From NCBI GenBank assembly GCA_015488325.1, contig WFOA01000119.1, positions 1 to 33,452 of the forward strand: a stretch of 33,452 nucleotides of DNA. The letters are read 5' to 3'. The notes beneath the pieces were generated by a model. That model was not told where the DNA came from. It was given only the letters and a program-made list of their open reading frames with translations, and ran no database searches. Origin of the DNA: Acidimicrobiia bacterium (GTDB lineage Bacteria; Actinomycetota; Acidimicrobiia; Spongiisociales; ZC4RG35). How positions within the stretch are numbered: the stretch's first letter is position 1; each line of letters begins with the position of its first letter. Below are positions 1-7,076 of the stretch, piece after piece. Position numbers and translations under genes: made by a program.

Positions 1-272
1 CCCTGGGGGAGTGCACCGCGCTGGTCGACGACGCGGTCCTTGATCTGGCTCCGTCGACCGGTTCTGGGTACTACGAGGCGCTCGTGGCGGCGCGTGAGTG
101 TTTGGTGGCGGAAGGTTTTTCGTTGCCGCAGCCGCCGTCTCTCGACCGGTTTCTGGAGTCCCTGGCCGGCGGCGAGCCGCCCTGGTCGCCATATCTGGAT
201 CTCCCCGATTCGATGACCCAGGAGCGGTGGAACGCGATGTTGGCGGCCTGTCCCCAGCCGGTGGGGACGTGA
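1..272 (+). CDS. C-terminal part of an unidentified protein (gene starts before the window)
   Basis: The frame is open from base 3 of the window to a TGA at 270-272, giving about 89 residues without their N-terminus. The GTG at 84 used by the ORF track is internal, because the reading frame continues upstream in the same style (LGECTALVDDAVLDLA). The visible part is acidic and helical-looking, ends PWSPYLDLPDSMTQERWNAM, and has no cysteine pair or catalytic motif I recognise. It converges on the minus-strand Clp-N gene 179 nt away. I cannot assign a function; more upstream sequence would be needed for that. Confidence 0.6.
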   Translation, partial: LGECTALVDDAVLDLAPSTGSGYYEALVAARECLVAEGFSLPQPPSLDRFLESLAGGEPPWSPYLDLPDSMTQERWNAMLAACPQPVGT

Positions 273-283
273 CGGACAGAATC

Positions 284-299
284 GCGGACGTGAGTCCGC
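284..299 (+). terminator. Short hairpin 12 nt after the first gene
   Basis: GCGGAC, a four-base loop GTGA, then GTCCGC form a perfect 6-bp stem just after the TGA at 272. There is no T-run, so it could be a weak or Rho-assisted 3' end. This is inference from position and symmetry only. Confidence 0.25.
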
Positions 300-412
300 C
301 GGTGTCGCAGGCGGGTCCGGGCCCACGGCGTCGAGGGAACGGCCCGCCCGTCCGGTCCCCGTCCCGACGTCGGCCACGTCACAGAACCACCCCGCCGGGG
401 AGAAGCATCGGC

Positions 413-445
413 GCCGCCGGACTCCGTTCCGATCGGTCCGGAGGC
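413..445 (-). terminator. Possible 3' hairpin of the ilv-leu operon
   Basis: Seven nt past the stop of the last operon gene, GCC-G-CCGGAC pairs with GTCCGG-A-GGC, a 9-bp stem with one mismatch and a 13-nt loop. No T-tract follows on the minus strand, so intrinsic termination is uncertain. The placement suggests a 3' end or RNA-stabilising structure. Confidence 0.35.
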
Positions 446-451
446 CCGGGC

Positions 452-919
452 TCAGACCCCGACCACGGTCGACGGAAGCTCCCCACCGGTGCGGAGGCGT
501 TCCACGATCAGATGATCCAAGGCGGCGGTGGCGGTGAGCTCGTCGAGGATCCGGGCCGCCAGACAGCTCTCGTGCCAGAGGATCCCCAACAGCAGGTGGA
601 GGGTGCCGATCTGGCTGTGGCCGAGGGAGGTGGCCTCCCGGCGGGCGTAGCGGAGGACACGGACCGCCGACGAGCTGAGCCGGTCAGGATCACCGGCGTG
701 TCGTGGACCGCGGGAGGCGACGGCGAGACGAACGGCGCCGGGGCTCACTCCGGCGTGGTGGAGGACCTGCCCGGCGTCGGAGATCGAGTCGGAGACCAGA
801 CCGATGAGGAGATGGCCGGTGTCGATGGGAGCCTGGTCGAGATGGCGAGCCTCGTCTCGCGCCGACGACAGCACCCGGACGAGCGCGTAGCTGGTGTCGA
901 GTCTGGGATCGACGGCCAT
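452..919 (-). CDS. Stand-alone Clp N-terminal (Clp-repeat) domain protein
   Basis: The 155-residue protein contains two copies of the Clp N-terminal repeat, the helical module that binds adaptors and substrates at the front of ClpA, ClpB and ClpC. Repeat one spans about residues 11-63 (ALVRVLSSARDEARHLDQAP, then TGHLLIGLV) and repeat two about 83-130 (SAVRVLRYARREATSLGHSQ, then GTLHLLLGIL). No AAA+ ATPase module, Walker motif or membrane segment follows, so it is not a truncated ClpC that could unfold proteins alone. It starts at an ATG preceded by AGGGGTG and lies 38 nt after leuB on the same strand, so it is probably co-transcribed with the ilv-leu operon. A role as adaptor or decoy for a Clp protease is plausible inference. 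The family assignment is firm, the function is not. Confidence 0.85.
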   Translation of the reverse strand: MAVDPRLDTSYALVRVLSSARDEARHLDQAPIDTGHLLIGLVSDSISDAGQVLHHAGVSPGAVRLAVASRGPRHAGDPDRLSSSAVRVLRYARREATSLGHSQIGTLHLLLGILWHESCLAARILDELTATAALDHLIVERLRTGGELPSTVVGV

Positions 920-957
920 AGCACCCCTGTCGGGCGCGTCGGTTCGGAATCAAGCTG

Positions 958-2016
958 TCAGCCGGCGATCCGGGAGGCGATCACATCGCCGATCTCGGAG
1001 GTGGACATCCCCATGTCGGGGCCACCCATCGCCTTCAGTTCGGGCAGCACCGACGTCGCCGCCTGCTCGGTCGCCTCCGACGCCGCCTCCTCGCCGAGGT
1101 GGCGGAGCAGCAGCGCCGCCGACAGGACCGCCGCCACCGGGTTGGCCCAGCCCCGTCCGGCGATGTCGGGGGCCGAACCGTGGACCGGTTCGAACAGGGA
1201 CGGGTATCGGCGTTCCGGGTCGATGTTCCCCGACGCCGCCAGGCCCATCCCGCCCTGCACCGCCGCTCCCAGGTCGGTGATGATGTCCCCGAACAGGTTG
1301 TCGGTGGCGACCACGTCGAAGCGCTCAGGTTGGGTCACCAGGTACAGGCAGGCGGCGTCCACGTGGACGTAGTCCCATTCGACATCGGGGAAGTCCTCCG
1401 CCACCTCGCCGGTGGTCCGGTACCACAGGTCCCCGGCGAAGGTGAGGACGTTCGTCTTGTGACAGAGCGTCAGATGCCGGCGCCGGGACCGGGCCCACTC
1501 GAAGGCGGCCCGGACGAGGCGTTCCACCCCTTTGCGGGTGTTCAGGGACTCTTGGGTGGCGAGCTCGTCGGGGGTGCCTCTGCGGAGGAACCCGCCCGCA
1601 CCGGCGTACAAGCCCTCGGTGTTCTCCCGCAGCACCACCAGGTCGCAACGGTCGGGCGTCAACCCGGCGACCGGGGTGGGGACACCTTCGTACAGCTTCA
1701 CGGGTCGCAGATTGACGTACAGGTCGAAGTCGAAGCGGAGCTTCAACAGCAGACCCCGCTCCAACACCCCGGGTGGCACCTCGGGGGTGCCGACCGCCCC
1801 CAAAAGGACGGCGTCGTGGGTGGCCAGTTCCTCTTCCACCGAGTCGGGGAGCACCTCCCCGGTGGCGAGGTAGCGGCGGCCACCCAGGTCGTAGTCGGTG
1901 AACTCGACGCCGAACCCGAACCGGTCGGCGGCGGAGGCGATGGCTTTCGTCGCCTCGGCGGTGACCTCCGGTCCGACTCCGTCGCCGGGGATGACGGCGA
2001 TCCGGTGGGTCGTCAC
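958..2016 (-). CDS. leuB: 3-isopropylmalate dehydrogenase
   Basis: LeuB oxidises and decarboxylates (2R,3S)-3-isopropylmalate to 4-methyl-2-oxopentanoate with NAD+, the third step of leucine synthesis in the cytosol. The 352-residue length is normal. Family signatures are GDGVGPEV near the N-terminus, the substrate-binding arginine stretch [27 protein letters not shown], the metal-binding [15 protein letters not shown], and [13 protein letters not shown] near residue 280. It closely resembles the mycobacterial LeuB type. It starts at a GTG whose GTGA overlaps the leuA stop codon, indicating translational coupling. Isopropylmalate isomerase (leuCD) is not in the window and must be elsewhere. 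Expression should follow the ilv attenuator unless an internal promoter exists. Confidence 0.95.
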   Translation of the reverse strand: MTTHRIAVIPGDGVGPEVTAEATKAIASAADRFGFGVEFTDYDLGGRRYLATGEVLPDSVEEELATHDAVLLGAVGTPEVPPGVLERGLLLKLRFDFDLYVNLRPVKLYEGVPTPVAGLTPDRCDLVVLRENTEGLYAGAGGFLRRGTPDELATQESLNTRKGVERLVRAAFEWARSRRRHLTLCHKTNVLTFAGDLWYRTTGEVAEDFPDVEWDYVHVDAACLYLVTQPERFDVVATDNLFGDIITDLGAAVQGGMGLAASGNIDPERRYPSLFEPVHGSAPDIAGRGWANPVAAVLSAALLLRHLGEEAASEATEQAATSVLPELKAMGGPDMGMSTSEIGDVIASRIAG

Positions 2017-3518
2017 TTCTCAACCTTGTTGAGGGCTTCGACGAAGGCCTCGGCGGAACCCTCCACCACGTCGGTGTTCACCGACCGTCCCGCGTAGGTG
2101 TCGTCACCGACCCGGATCACCACGTTGATCTCGGCCATGGCGTCCGCCCCGGACGTCACCGGCACCACCCGGTAGTCGACCAGCCGCGCCTCGAAGGGGA
2201 AGGCCTGGCGGATGGCGGCGAACGCGGCGTGCACCATGCCGTCGCCGGTCCCCGAGAACTCCCGGACGGTGCCACCCACGTCGAGTTTCACCACCGCCTG
2301 CGGGGTGACGTCGTTGCCGCCGCTGACGTGCAGGCCCACCATCGATACCGGACCTTCGACGACGACCGACTCCTCTTCGACGATCGCCCTGATCTCCGCC
2401 TCACCGATGTTCACCTTGCGGTCGGCGAGCCGTTTGAACTTCTCGAACGCCCGGGCGAACGCCTCGTCTTCGAGGACGATCCCCATCTTGGTGAGGGCGT
2501 CGGCGAAACCGGCCCGACCCGAATGCTTCCCCAAGACGATCTGGGCGGGCCGTTGACCCACCGCGGCGGCGTCCATGATCTCGTAGGTCTCTCGGGCTCG
2601 CAGCACCCCGTGCTGGTGGATCCCGGATTCGTGGGCGAAGGCGTTGCGGCCGACCACCGCCTTGTTGTACTGCACCGGATAGCCGGTGAGCCGTGACACC
2701 AGCCGGGACGTCTCGAAGAGCTGGGTGGTGTCGGTCCCCACCTCCACCTCGAAGACGTCCTGGCGGGTCTTCACCGCCATCACCACCTCTTCGATCGACG
2801 TGTTGCCGGCCCGTTCACCGATACCGTTGATCGCCCCTTCGATCTGGCGGGCTCCGGCCCGGATCGCCGACAGCGAGTTCGCCACCGCCAGACCGAGGTC
2901 GTTGTGGCAATGCACCGAGACGATCACGTCGTCGCGGTCGCCTCGGACTTCGGCGTAGACCCGTTCCAGCAGCTCCACGAAATCGGCCGGGGTGGCGTAG
3001 CCGACCGTGTCGGGGATGTTGATGGTGGTCGCCCCCGCCTCCACCGCCGCCCGACACACCTCGATGAGGAAGTCGTGGTCGGTGCGGGTCGCGTCCTGTG
3101 GCGAGAACTCGACGTCGTCGGTGTAGCGACGGGCGCGCTTCACCCCCTCCACCGACGCCTTGAGCACCTCTTCGGGGGTCATCCGCAGCATCTTCTCCAT
3201 GTGCACCTGGGAGGTGGACATGAAGACGTGGATCCGAAAGCGTTCGGCCGCCTTCAACGCGTCGTAGGCCTGGTCGATGTCGTCGGGATGGGCCCGTGCC
3301 AGGCTGGCGATCACGGGGCCTTCCACCCCGGCGGCGATCCGGGAGACCGCTTCGAAGTCGCCGGGGGAGGACGCGGCGAACCCGGCCTCCAATACGTCGA
3401 CTTTCAGTTTGGCGAGCTGGTGGGCGATCGCCACCTTCTCGTCCGGTGTGAGGGCGATGCCCGGGGCCTGTTCGCCGTCACGGAGGGTGGTGTCGAAGAT
3501 GATGAGTCGGTCGGTCAT
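2013..3518 (-). CDS. leuA: 2-isopropylmalate synthase
   Basis: LeuA condenses acetyl-CoA with 3-methyl-2-oxobutanoate to 2-isopropylmalate, the committed step of leucine synthesis. The catalytic TIM-barrel domain begins [13 protein letters not shown] and includes the metal-binding [13 protein letters not shown] and [17 protein letters not shown] marks the linker, and a LeuA allosteric domain fills about residues 380-500, where leucine usually binds. I moved the start from the ORF-track GTG at 3566 to ATG 3518 (MTDRLIIFD), because homologues begin there and GAGGAG lies just upstream. The resulting 501 residues fit the short bacterial LeuA type rather than the longer form of about 600 residues common in mycobacteria. 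The 146-nt gap to ilvC contains hairpins. The gene overlaps leuB by 4 nt. Confidence 0.94.
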   Translation of the reverse strand: MTDRLIIFDTTLRDGEQAPGIALTPDEKVAIAHQLAKLKVDVLEAGFAASSPGDFEAVSRIAAGVEGPVIASLARAHPDDIDQAYDALKAAERFRIHVFMSTSQVHMEKMLRMTPEEVLKASVEGVKRARRYTDDVEFSPQDATRTDHDFLIEVCRAAVEAGATTINIPDTVGYATPADFVELLERVYAEVRGDRDDVIVSVHCHNDLGLAVANSLSAIRAGARQIEGAINGIGERAGNTSIEEVVMAVKTRQDVFEVEVGTDTTQLFETSRLVSRLTGYPVQYNKAVVGRNAFAHESGIHQHGVLRARETYEIMDAAAVGQRPAQIVLGKHSGRAGFADALTKMGIVLEDEAFARAFEKFKRLADRKVNIGEAEIRAIVEEESVVVEGPVSMVGLHVSGGNDVTPQAVVKLDVGGTVREFSGTGDGMVHAAFAAIRQAFPFEARLVDYRVVPVTSGADAMAEINVVIRVGDDTYAGRSVNTDVVEGSAEAFVEALNKVEK

Positions 3519-3664
3519 CGGTGTGCTCCTCGAATGCTCAGGTGCGGGGTTCGGGCGCGGTCCCACCGCGCCGGGTCGGGATGGCCGGGTCGAGGCTCAG
3601 GCCCCGCCCGGCCCTGAAAGCGCCAGCAACCCCCCCGAACCCGAGCCGAGACGATGCCGCGACG
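3519..3664 (-). promoter_or_regulatory. ilvC-leuA intergenic region with alternative hairpins
   Basis: This is the longest gap inside the ilv-leu operon. On the transcript it holds a local 8-bp stem with a 3-nt loop (GGCGCGGT/ACCGCGCC, 3554-3572) and a long-range 9-bp pairing GGGTTCGGG/CCCGAACCC (3634-3642 with 3547-3555). The two pairings share bases 3554-3555, so they cannot both form completely. No leader peptide with leucine codons, T-run or clear -10 is visible. It may tune leuAB relative to ilvBNC or act as an RNA-processing site. Function is inferred. Confidence 0.35.
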
Positions 3665-4669
3665 TCACGACGGCTCCTTGGGGGTGAGGAACGGCATGAG
3701 ACGGCGAAGCTCCCGGCCGACCTTTTCGATCTCCAGGTTCCGCTGGGCTTCGCGCTGTTCGAGCAGGAACGGGGCCCCCTCTTTCGCCTGGGCGATCCAT
3801 TCACGAGCGAACGCGCCCGACTGGATCTCCTCGAGGACCTTGCGCATCTCGGCACGGGTCTCGTCGGTGATGATGCGTGAACCCCGGGTGTAGTCCCCGT
3901 ATTCGGCGGTGTCGGAGATCGAGTAGCGCATCCACGACAGCCCGCCTTCGTAGAGGAGGTCGACGATGAGTTTCAGTTCGTGGAGGGTCTCGAAGTAGGC
4001 CGACTCCGGCTGGTATCCGGCTTCGACCAGCGTCTCGTAGGAGGCCTGGATGAGGGCAGAAACCCCGCCGCAGAGGATCACCTGCTCCCCGAACAGGTCG
4101 GTCTCGGTCTCCTCCTTGAACGTCGTCTCCAACACGCCGGCCCGGGCACCGCCGATCGCCCAGGCGTAGGAGAGTCCCAGGTCTCGGGCACCGCCGGTGG
4201 CGTCCTGATGGACGGCGAGGAGGCACGGCACCCCCGACCCTTCCGTGTAGGTGCGGCGCACCAGATGTCCCGGACCTTTCGGGGCGACCATGAGGACGTC
4301 GACGTCTCCGGGCGGTTCGATGGTCCCGTAGTGGATGTTGAACCCGTGGGCGAACATGAGGGCGTCGCCCGACCGCAGATGGGGGGCCACCTGGTCGGCG
4401 TACAGGTCGGCCATGTGCTGGTCGGGCACCAACATCATGATCACATCCGCCCATGCGGCCGCGTCGGGGACGTCCATCACTTCGAGGCCTTCGGCGGCCG
4501 CCTTTTCCCGGCTCGCCGACCCGGCACGGAGACCGACCACGACGTCGACACCCGAGTCCGCCAGGTTGAGGGCGTGGGCGTGGCCTTGGCTGCCGAACCC
4601 GATCACCGCCACCCGGCGGTCCTTGATGATGTCGGGGTTGGTGTCGTCGTCGTGGTAGATCGTCGCCAT
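3665..4669 (-). CDS. ilvC: Ketol-acid reductoisomerase (class I)
   Basis: IlvC isomerises and reduces 2-acetolactate or 2-aceto-2-hydroxybutanoate to the dihydroxy-acid, using NADPH and Mg2+, for valine, leucine and isoleucine synthesis. The 334-residue protein is the short class I form. The Rossmann motif [13 protein letters not shown] sits near residue 25 and is followed by the nucleotide-specificity loop [21 protein letters not shown] comes next. The knotted C-terminal domain shows metal- and substrate-binding acidic residues in [18 protein letters not shown] and SDTAEYGDY. Its ATG lies 10 nt after the ilvN stop, with AAGGA partly overlapping that stop, so it belongs to the ilvBNC unit. 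Confidence 0.97.
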   Translation of the reverse strand: MATIYHDDDTNPDIIKDRRVAVIGFGSQGHAHALNLADSGVDVVVGLRAGSASREKAAAEGLEVMDVPDAAAWADVIMMLVPDQHMADLYADQVAPHLRSGDALMFAHGFNIHYGTIEPPGDVDVLMVAPKGPGHLVRRTYTEGSGVPCLLAVHQDATGGARDLGLSYAWAIGGARAGVLETTFKEETETDLFGEQVILCGGVSALIQASYETLVEAGYQPESAYFETLHELKLIVDLLYEGGLSWMRYSISDTAEYGDYTRGSRIITDETRAEMRKVLEEIQSGAFAREWIAQAKEGAPFLLEQREAQRNLEIEKVGRELRRLMPFLTPKEPS

Positions 4670-4679
4670 GGGATGTCCT

Positions 4680-5183
4680 TCAGTTGACCGCCCGCAGCCG
4701 GCCGGGCTTCGTCTTCTGCTCCCGGGCCATGGCGATCCGCCCCGACTTCACGAGATCCACGATCCCGTAGGGGCGGACCAGGTCCAGGAAGTCGTTGATC
4801 TTGGCAGGCGTCCCCGAGATCTGAAAACACATCGACGACGGACCGACGTCTACCGCCGTCGCCTTGAAGATCGACGCGATCTCCAACACCTCGCCGCGCT
4901 TGCCCGCCGGGGCGGCCACCCGCACCAGCATGATCTCCCGTTCGAGGGCGGTGGCGGGGTCGAGCTCGGTGATGCGGACCACGTTGACGAGCTTGTGGAG
5001 CTGCTTTTTCACCTGCTCCAGTTCGGGGGCGTCGACGACGATCGTCATCCGGGACATGCCGGGCTCCGCGGTGGGACCCACCGCCAGCGAATGGATGTTG
5101 AAGCCGCGACGGGCGAGAAGGGAGGCGACCCGGGCCAGCACCCCGGGCCGGTCCTCGACGAGCACCGACAGGGTGTGTTTCAT
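4680..5183 (-). CDS. ilvN: Acetolactate synthase regulatory (small) subunit
   Basis: This is the regulatory partner of IlvB. It activates the catalytic subunit and confers feedback inhibition, usually by valine. The 167-residue protein has an N-terminal ACT domain (about residues 1-75, beginning [20 protein letters not shown] with FNIHSLAVG) and a C-terminal ALS-ss domain with [10 protein letters not shown] and [19 protein letters not shown]. The ORF track extends to 5459, but that extension lies antisense-like inside ilvB and is arginine-rich junk. The ATG at 5183 overlaps the ilvB stop as ATGA, and homologues begin there. The order ilvB-ilvN-ilvC is the common actinobacterial one. Confidence 0.96.
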   Translation of the reverse strand: MKHTLSVLVEDRPGVLARVASLLARRGFNIHSLAVGPTAEPGMSRMTIVVDAPELEQVKKQLHKLVNVVRITELDPATALEREIMLVRVAAPAGKRGEVLEIASIFKATAVDVGPSSMCFQISGTPAKINDFLDLVRPYGIVDLVKSGRIAMAREQKTKPGRLRAVN

Positions 5184-6889
5184 GGGAGCGCCCCCAGGTC
5201 GTCGGGGCCGAGGATCACCTCGTCGTTGGAGGCTCCCGCAGGCACCATCGGGAACACCATCTCGTCGGGGTCGACGACCAGTTCGACCACGACGGGACGG
5301 TCGTCGATGGCGAGGGACTTCTCCAAGGTGGGAGCCACCTCGTCGGGGGTTTCGGCCCGTAGCCCTGCACAGCCCAACCCTTCGGCGATCTTGACGTAGT
5401 CGACGTCGTCGCCGAGCACCGAGGCGGAGAGCTTGCCGCCGTAGAACAGCTTCTGCCACTGGGTCACCATCCCGTAGGAGCGGTTGTTGAACACCGCGAC
5501 CTTGACGGGGATCCCCTCACTCGCCGCGGTGATGAGCTCCTGGAGCGTCATCTGGAAGCTGCCGTCGCCGTCGATGGCGTAGACGAGGTCGTCGGGTCGC
5601 CCCACCTTCGCCCCGATGGCGGCGGGGATGGCGAACCCCATCGTGCCGAGCCCCCCCGAGTTGATCCAGCGGCGCGGGTCGGAGAACCGCCAGAACTGCG
5701 AAGCCCACATCTGGTGCTGGCCGACGCCCGCCACCAAGGTGGCGTCGCCGTCGGTGAGGCGATACAGCTCCTCGATCACGAACTGGGGTTTGATCGGACC
5801 GTCGGGCTGCTGGTCGTAACGGAGGGGATAATCCCGCTTCCAGGCGGCGATCGTGTCGAGCCACGGATGACGGTCGGGGGTCTCCCGACCGGCCCACGCC
5901 TCGATGAGCTGGGTGAGGATCCGGCGAGCGTCACCGACGATGGGGACGTCGGCGGTACGCACCTTCCCGATCTCGGCGGGGTCGACGTCGACGTGGATCA
6001 CCTTGGCATGGGGGGCGAAGGTGTCGACCTTGCCGGTGACCCGGTCGTCGAAACGGACGCCGATGGCGATCAGCAGGTCGGCTTTCTGGAGGGCGGTGAT
6101 GGCGGTGTAGGTGCCGTGCATCCCCGGCATCCCCAACGACAGCCGATGGTCGTCGGGGAAGGCACCCCGGCCCATCAGGGTGGTGGTGACGGGCACGTTG
6201 ACGAGTTCGGCGAATCGGCGCAGCTCGGCGGAGGCGTTCGCCTTGATGATCCCGCCGCCGACGTAGAGGACGGGACGCTGCGCCTCGGCGATCAGGTCGA
6301 CGGCCTCTTTCACCCTGCGGGGGTGGCCGTCCACCGTCGGTTTGTACCCGGCGAGGGAGATCTCTCCCGGCTCCCGCCAGGTGGTGGTCGCCGTGAGCAC
6401 GTTCTTGGGGAGGTCGATGAGGACCGGTCCGGGCCTCCCCGTCGAGGCGATGTGGAAGGCCTCCCGCACCACCTGGGGGATCTCGTCGACGTCGGTGACG
6501 AAGTAGTTGTGCTTCGTCGCGGGCATCGTGATGCCGGTCGTGTACGCCTCCTGGAAGGCGTCGTTGCCGACCGCCGACGTCGGGACCTGCCCGGTGATGG
6601 CGACGATCGGGACCGAGTCCATGAGGGCGTCGGCGAGGGGGGTCACCAGGTTGGTGGCGCCGGGCCCCGACGTGGCCATCGCCACCCCGACCCGCCCCGT
6701 CGCCCAGGCGTAGCCCTCGGCCATGTGTCCGGCACCCTGCTCGTGGCGGGCGAGGATGTGACGGATCGGGCTGTCGTGCAGCGGATCGTAGGCGGGGAGG
6801 ATCGCCCCGCCGGGGACGCCGAACACGACGTCCACCCCTTCGTGTTCGAGGGCGGTGATGAGAGCTTGGGCGCCGGTGATCGTGCTCAT
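5180..6889 (-). CDS. ilvB: Acetolactate synthase catalytic (large) subunit
   Basis: IlvB is the thiamine-diphosphate and FAD enzyme that joins two pyruvates, or pyruvate and 2-oxobutanoate, to make acetohydroxy acids. With the start at ATG 6889 it has 569 residues. The catalytic glutamate lies in [13 protein letters not shown] (about residue 50). The thiamine-diphosphate motif starts [14 protein letters not shown] and ends in [10 protein letters not shown] prefer 6889 ([10 protein letters not shown]) to the ORF-track 6949, because AGGAT precedes it and the extra 20 codons would run back through the terminator hairpin. It is the first structural gene behind the attenuator at 6912-7006, so its transcription should rise when charged Ile, Leu or Val tRNA is short. 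Confidence 0.96.
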   Translation of the reverse strand: MSTITGAQALITALEHEGVDVVFGVPGGAILPAYDPLHDSPIRHILARHEQGAGHMAEGYAWATGRVGVAMATSGPGATNLVTPLADALMDSVPIVAITGQVPTSAVGNDAFQEAYTTGITMPATKHNYFVTDVDEIPQVVREAFHIASTGRPGPVLIDLPKNVLTATTTWREPGEISLAGYKPTVDGHPRRVKEAVDLIAEAQRPVLYVGGGIIKANASAELRRFAELVNVPVTTTLMGRGAFPDDHRLSLGMPGMHGTYTAITALQKADLLIAIGVRFDDRVTGKVDTFAPHAKVIHVDVDPAEIGKVRTADVPIVGDARRILTQLIEAWAGRETPDRHPWLDTIAAWKRDYPLRYDQQPDGPIKPQFVIEELYRLTDGDATLVAGVGQHQMWASQFWRFSDPRRWINSGGLGTMGFAIPAAIGAKVGRPDDLVYAIDGDGSFQMTLQELITAASEGIPVKVAVFNNRSYGMVTQWQKLFYGGKLSASVLGDDVDYVKIAEGLGCAGLRAETPDEVAPTLEKSLAIDDRPVVVELVVDPDEMVFPMVPAGASNDEVILGPDDLGALP

Positions 6890-6911
6890 GGTGGATCCTG
6901 GGACGGGAACG

Positions 6912-6935
6912 AAAAAACCCTCCTGGTGGGGAGGG
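6912..6935 (-). terminator. Intrinsic terminator of the ilv attenuator
   Basis: Read on the minus strand, CCCTCC, a six-base loop CCACCA, then GGAGGG are followed directly by TTTTTT and, 22 nt later, the ilvB start codon. The stem (6930-6935 with 6918-6923) plus T-run is a textbook Rho-independent terminator and the only T-run of this kind I see in the window. Its place between a leader peptide and ilvB makes it a regulated terminator, not a gene end. Confidence 0.88.
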
Positions 6936-6942
6936 CATCGGG

Positions 6943-6978
6943 AGCGCACACGCCGTTGTCGGAGAAGGCGTGTGCGCT
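6943..6978 (-). promoter_or_regulatory. 12-bp leader hairpin of the ilv attenuator
   Basis: AGCGCACACGCC and GGCGTGTGCGCT are perfect complements around a 12-nt loop. The first two bases of the transcript-side 5' arm are the last two of the leader-peptide TAG stop, so a ribosome at the end of the leader peptide covers this arm. If the 3' arm is freed, its GGCGU could pair with AUGCC (6934-6938 on the plus strand), which would take bases from the terminator 5' arm. That is the 2:3 topology of classical attenuators. The hairpin is seen directly; the antiterminator is inferred and only 5 bp long. Confidence 0.8.
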
Positions 6979-7006
6979 ACGGAAGTACGAGAATGGTCGC
7001 GTTCAT
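6977..7006 (-). CDS. ilv operon leader peptide MNATILVLP
   Basis: ATG AAC GCG ACC ATT CTC GTA CTT CCG TAG encodes a nine-residue peptide with the consecutive control codons Ile-Leu-Val-Leu, exactly the amino acids made by the operon that follows. It is too short for the ORF track, although it forms the tail of the shadow ORF 6977-7243. Three of the four control codons (ATT, GTA, CTT) are A/T-ending codons that the surrounding GC-rich genes use rarely, which should sharpen stalling. There is no Shine-Dalgarno sequence, and the -10 ends 9 nt before the ATG, so the mRNA is probably leaderless or nearly so. Stalling here would be expected to prevent the terminator at 6912-6935 from forming. Confidence 0.88.
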   Translation of the reverse strand: MNATILVLP

Positions 7007-7015
7007 CAGGCGGGC

Positions 7016-7044
7016 AGTATGCCCGATCGTGCCGGGGGATGCAA
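7016..7044 (-). promoter_or_regulatory. Promoter of the ilv-leu operon
   Basis: On the minus strand TTGCAT (7044-7039), a 17-nt spacer and CATACT (7021-7016) make a sigma-70-like promoter. Transcription would begin about 6-9 nt further on, within about 3 nt of the leader-peptide ATG at 7006. It is the best -35/-10 pair I see in the window. Confidence 0.65.
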
Positions 7045-7064
7045 GGTTTGGAGGCACCGGGCTG

Positions 7065-7070
7065 CATACT
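7065..7070 (+). promoter_or_regulatory. -10 element for the NYN-domain gene (leaderless)
   Basis: CATACT ends exactly 6 nt before the ATG at 7077, predicting a leaderless transcript. The same hexamer serves the divergent ilv operon 44 nt away, and the -35 zone here would overlap that of the ilv promoter. Confidence 0.5.
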
Positions 7071-7076
7071 GGACCC

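Larger units (their letters stand above)
273..451. other. Convergent intergenic region without a gene
   Basis: These 179 nt separate the 3' ends of two convergent genes. I see only two GC-rich hairpins (284-299 and 413-445) and no coding potential distinct from shadow frames. The long plus-strand ORF crossing it (98-1372) runs antisense through the Clp-N gene and leuB, so I do not count it as coding. Confidence 0.5.

Noticed and set aside
98-1372. 424-codon plus-strand ORF across the start of the window
   Set aside because: It runs antisense through the Clp-N gene and leuB, has Arg/Pro/Ser-rich shadow composition and no domain; the opposite strand holds clear families.
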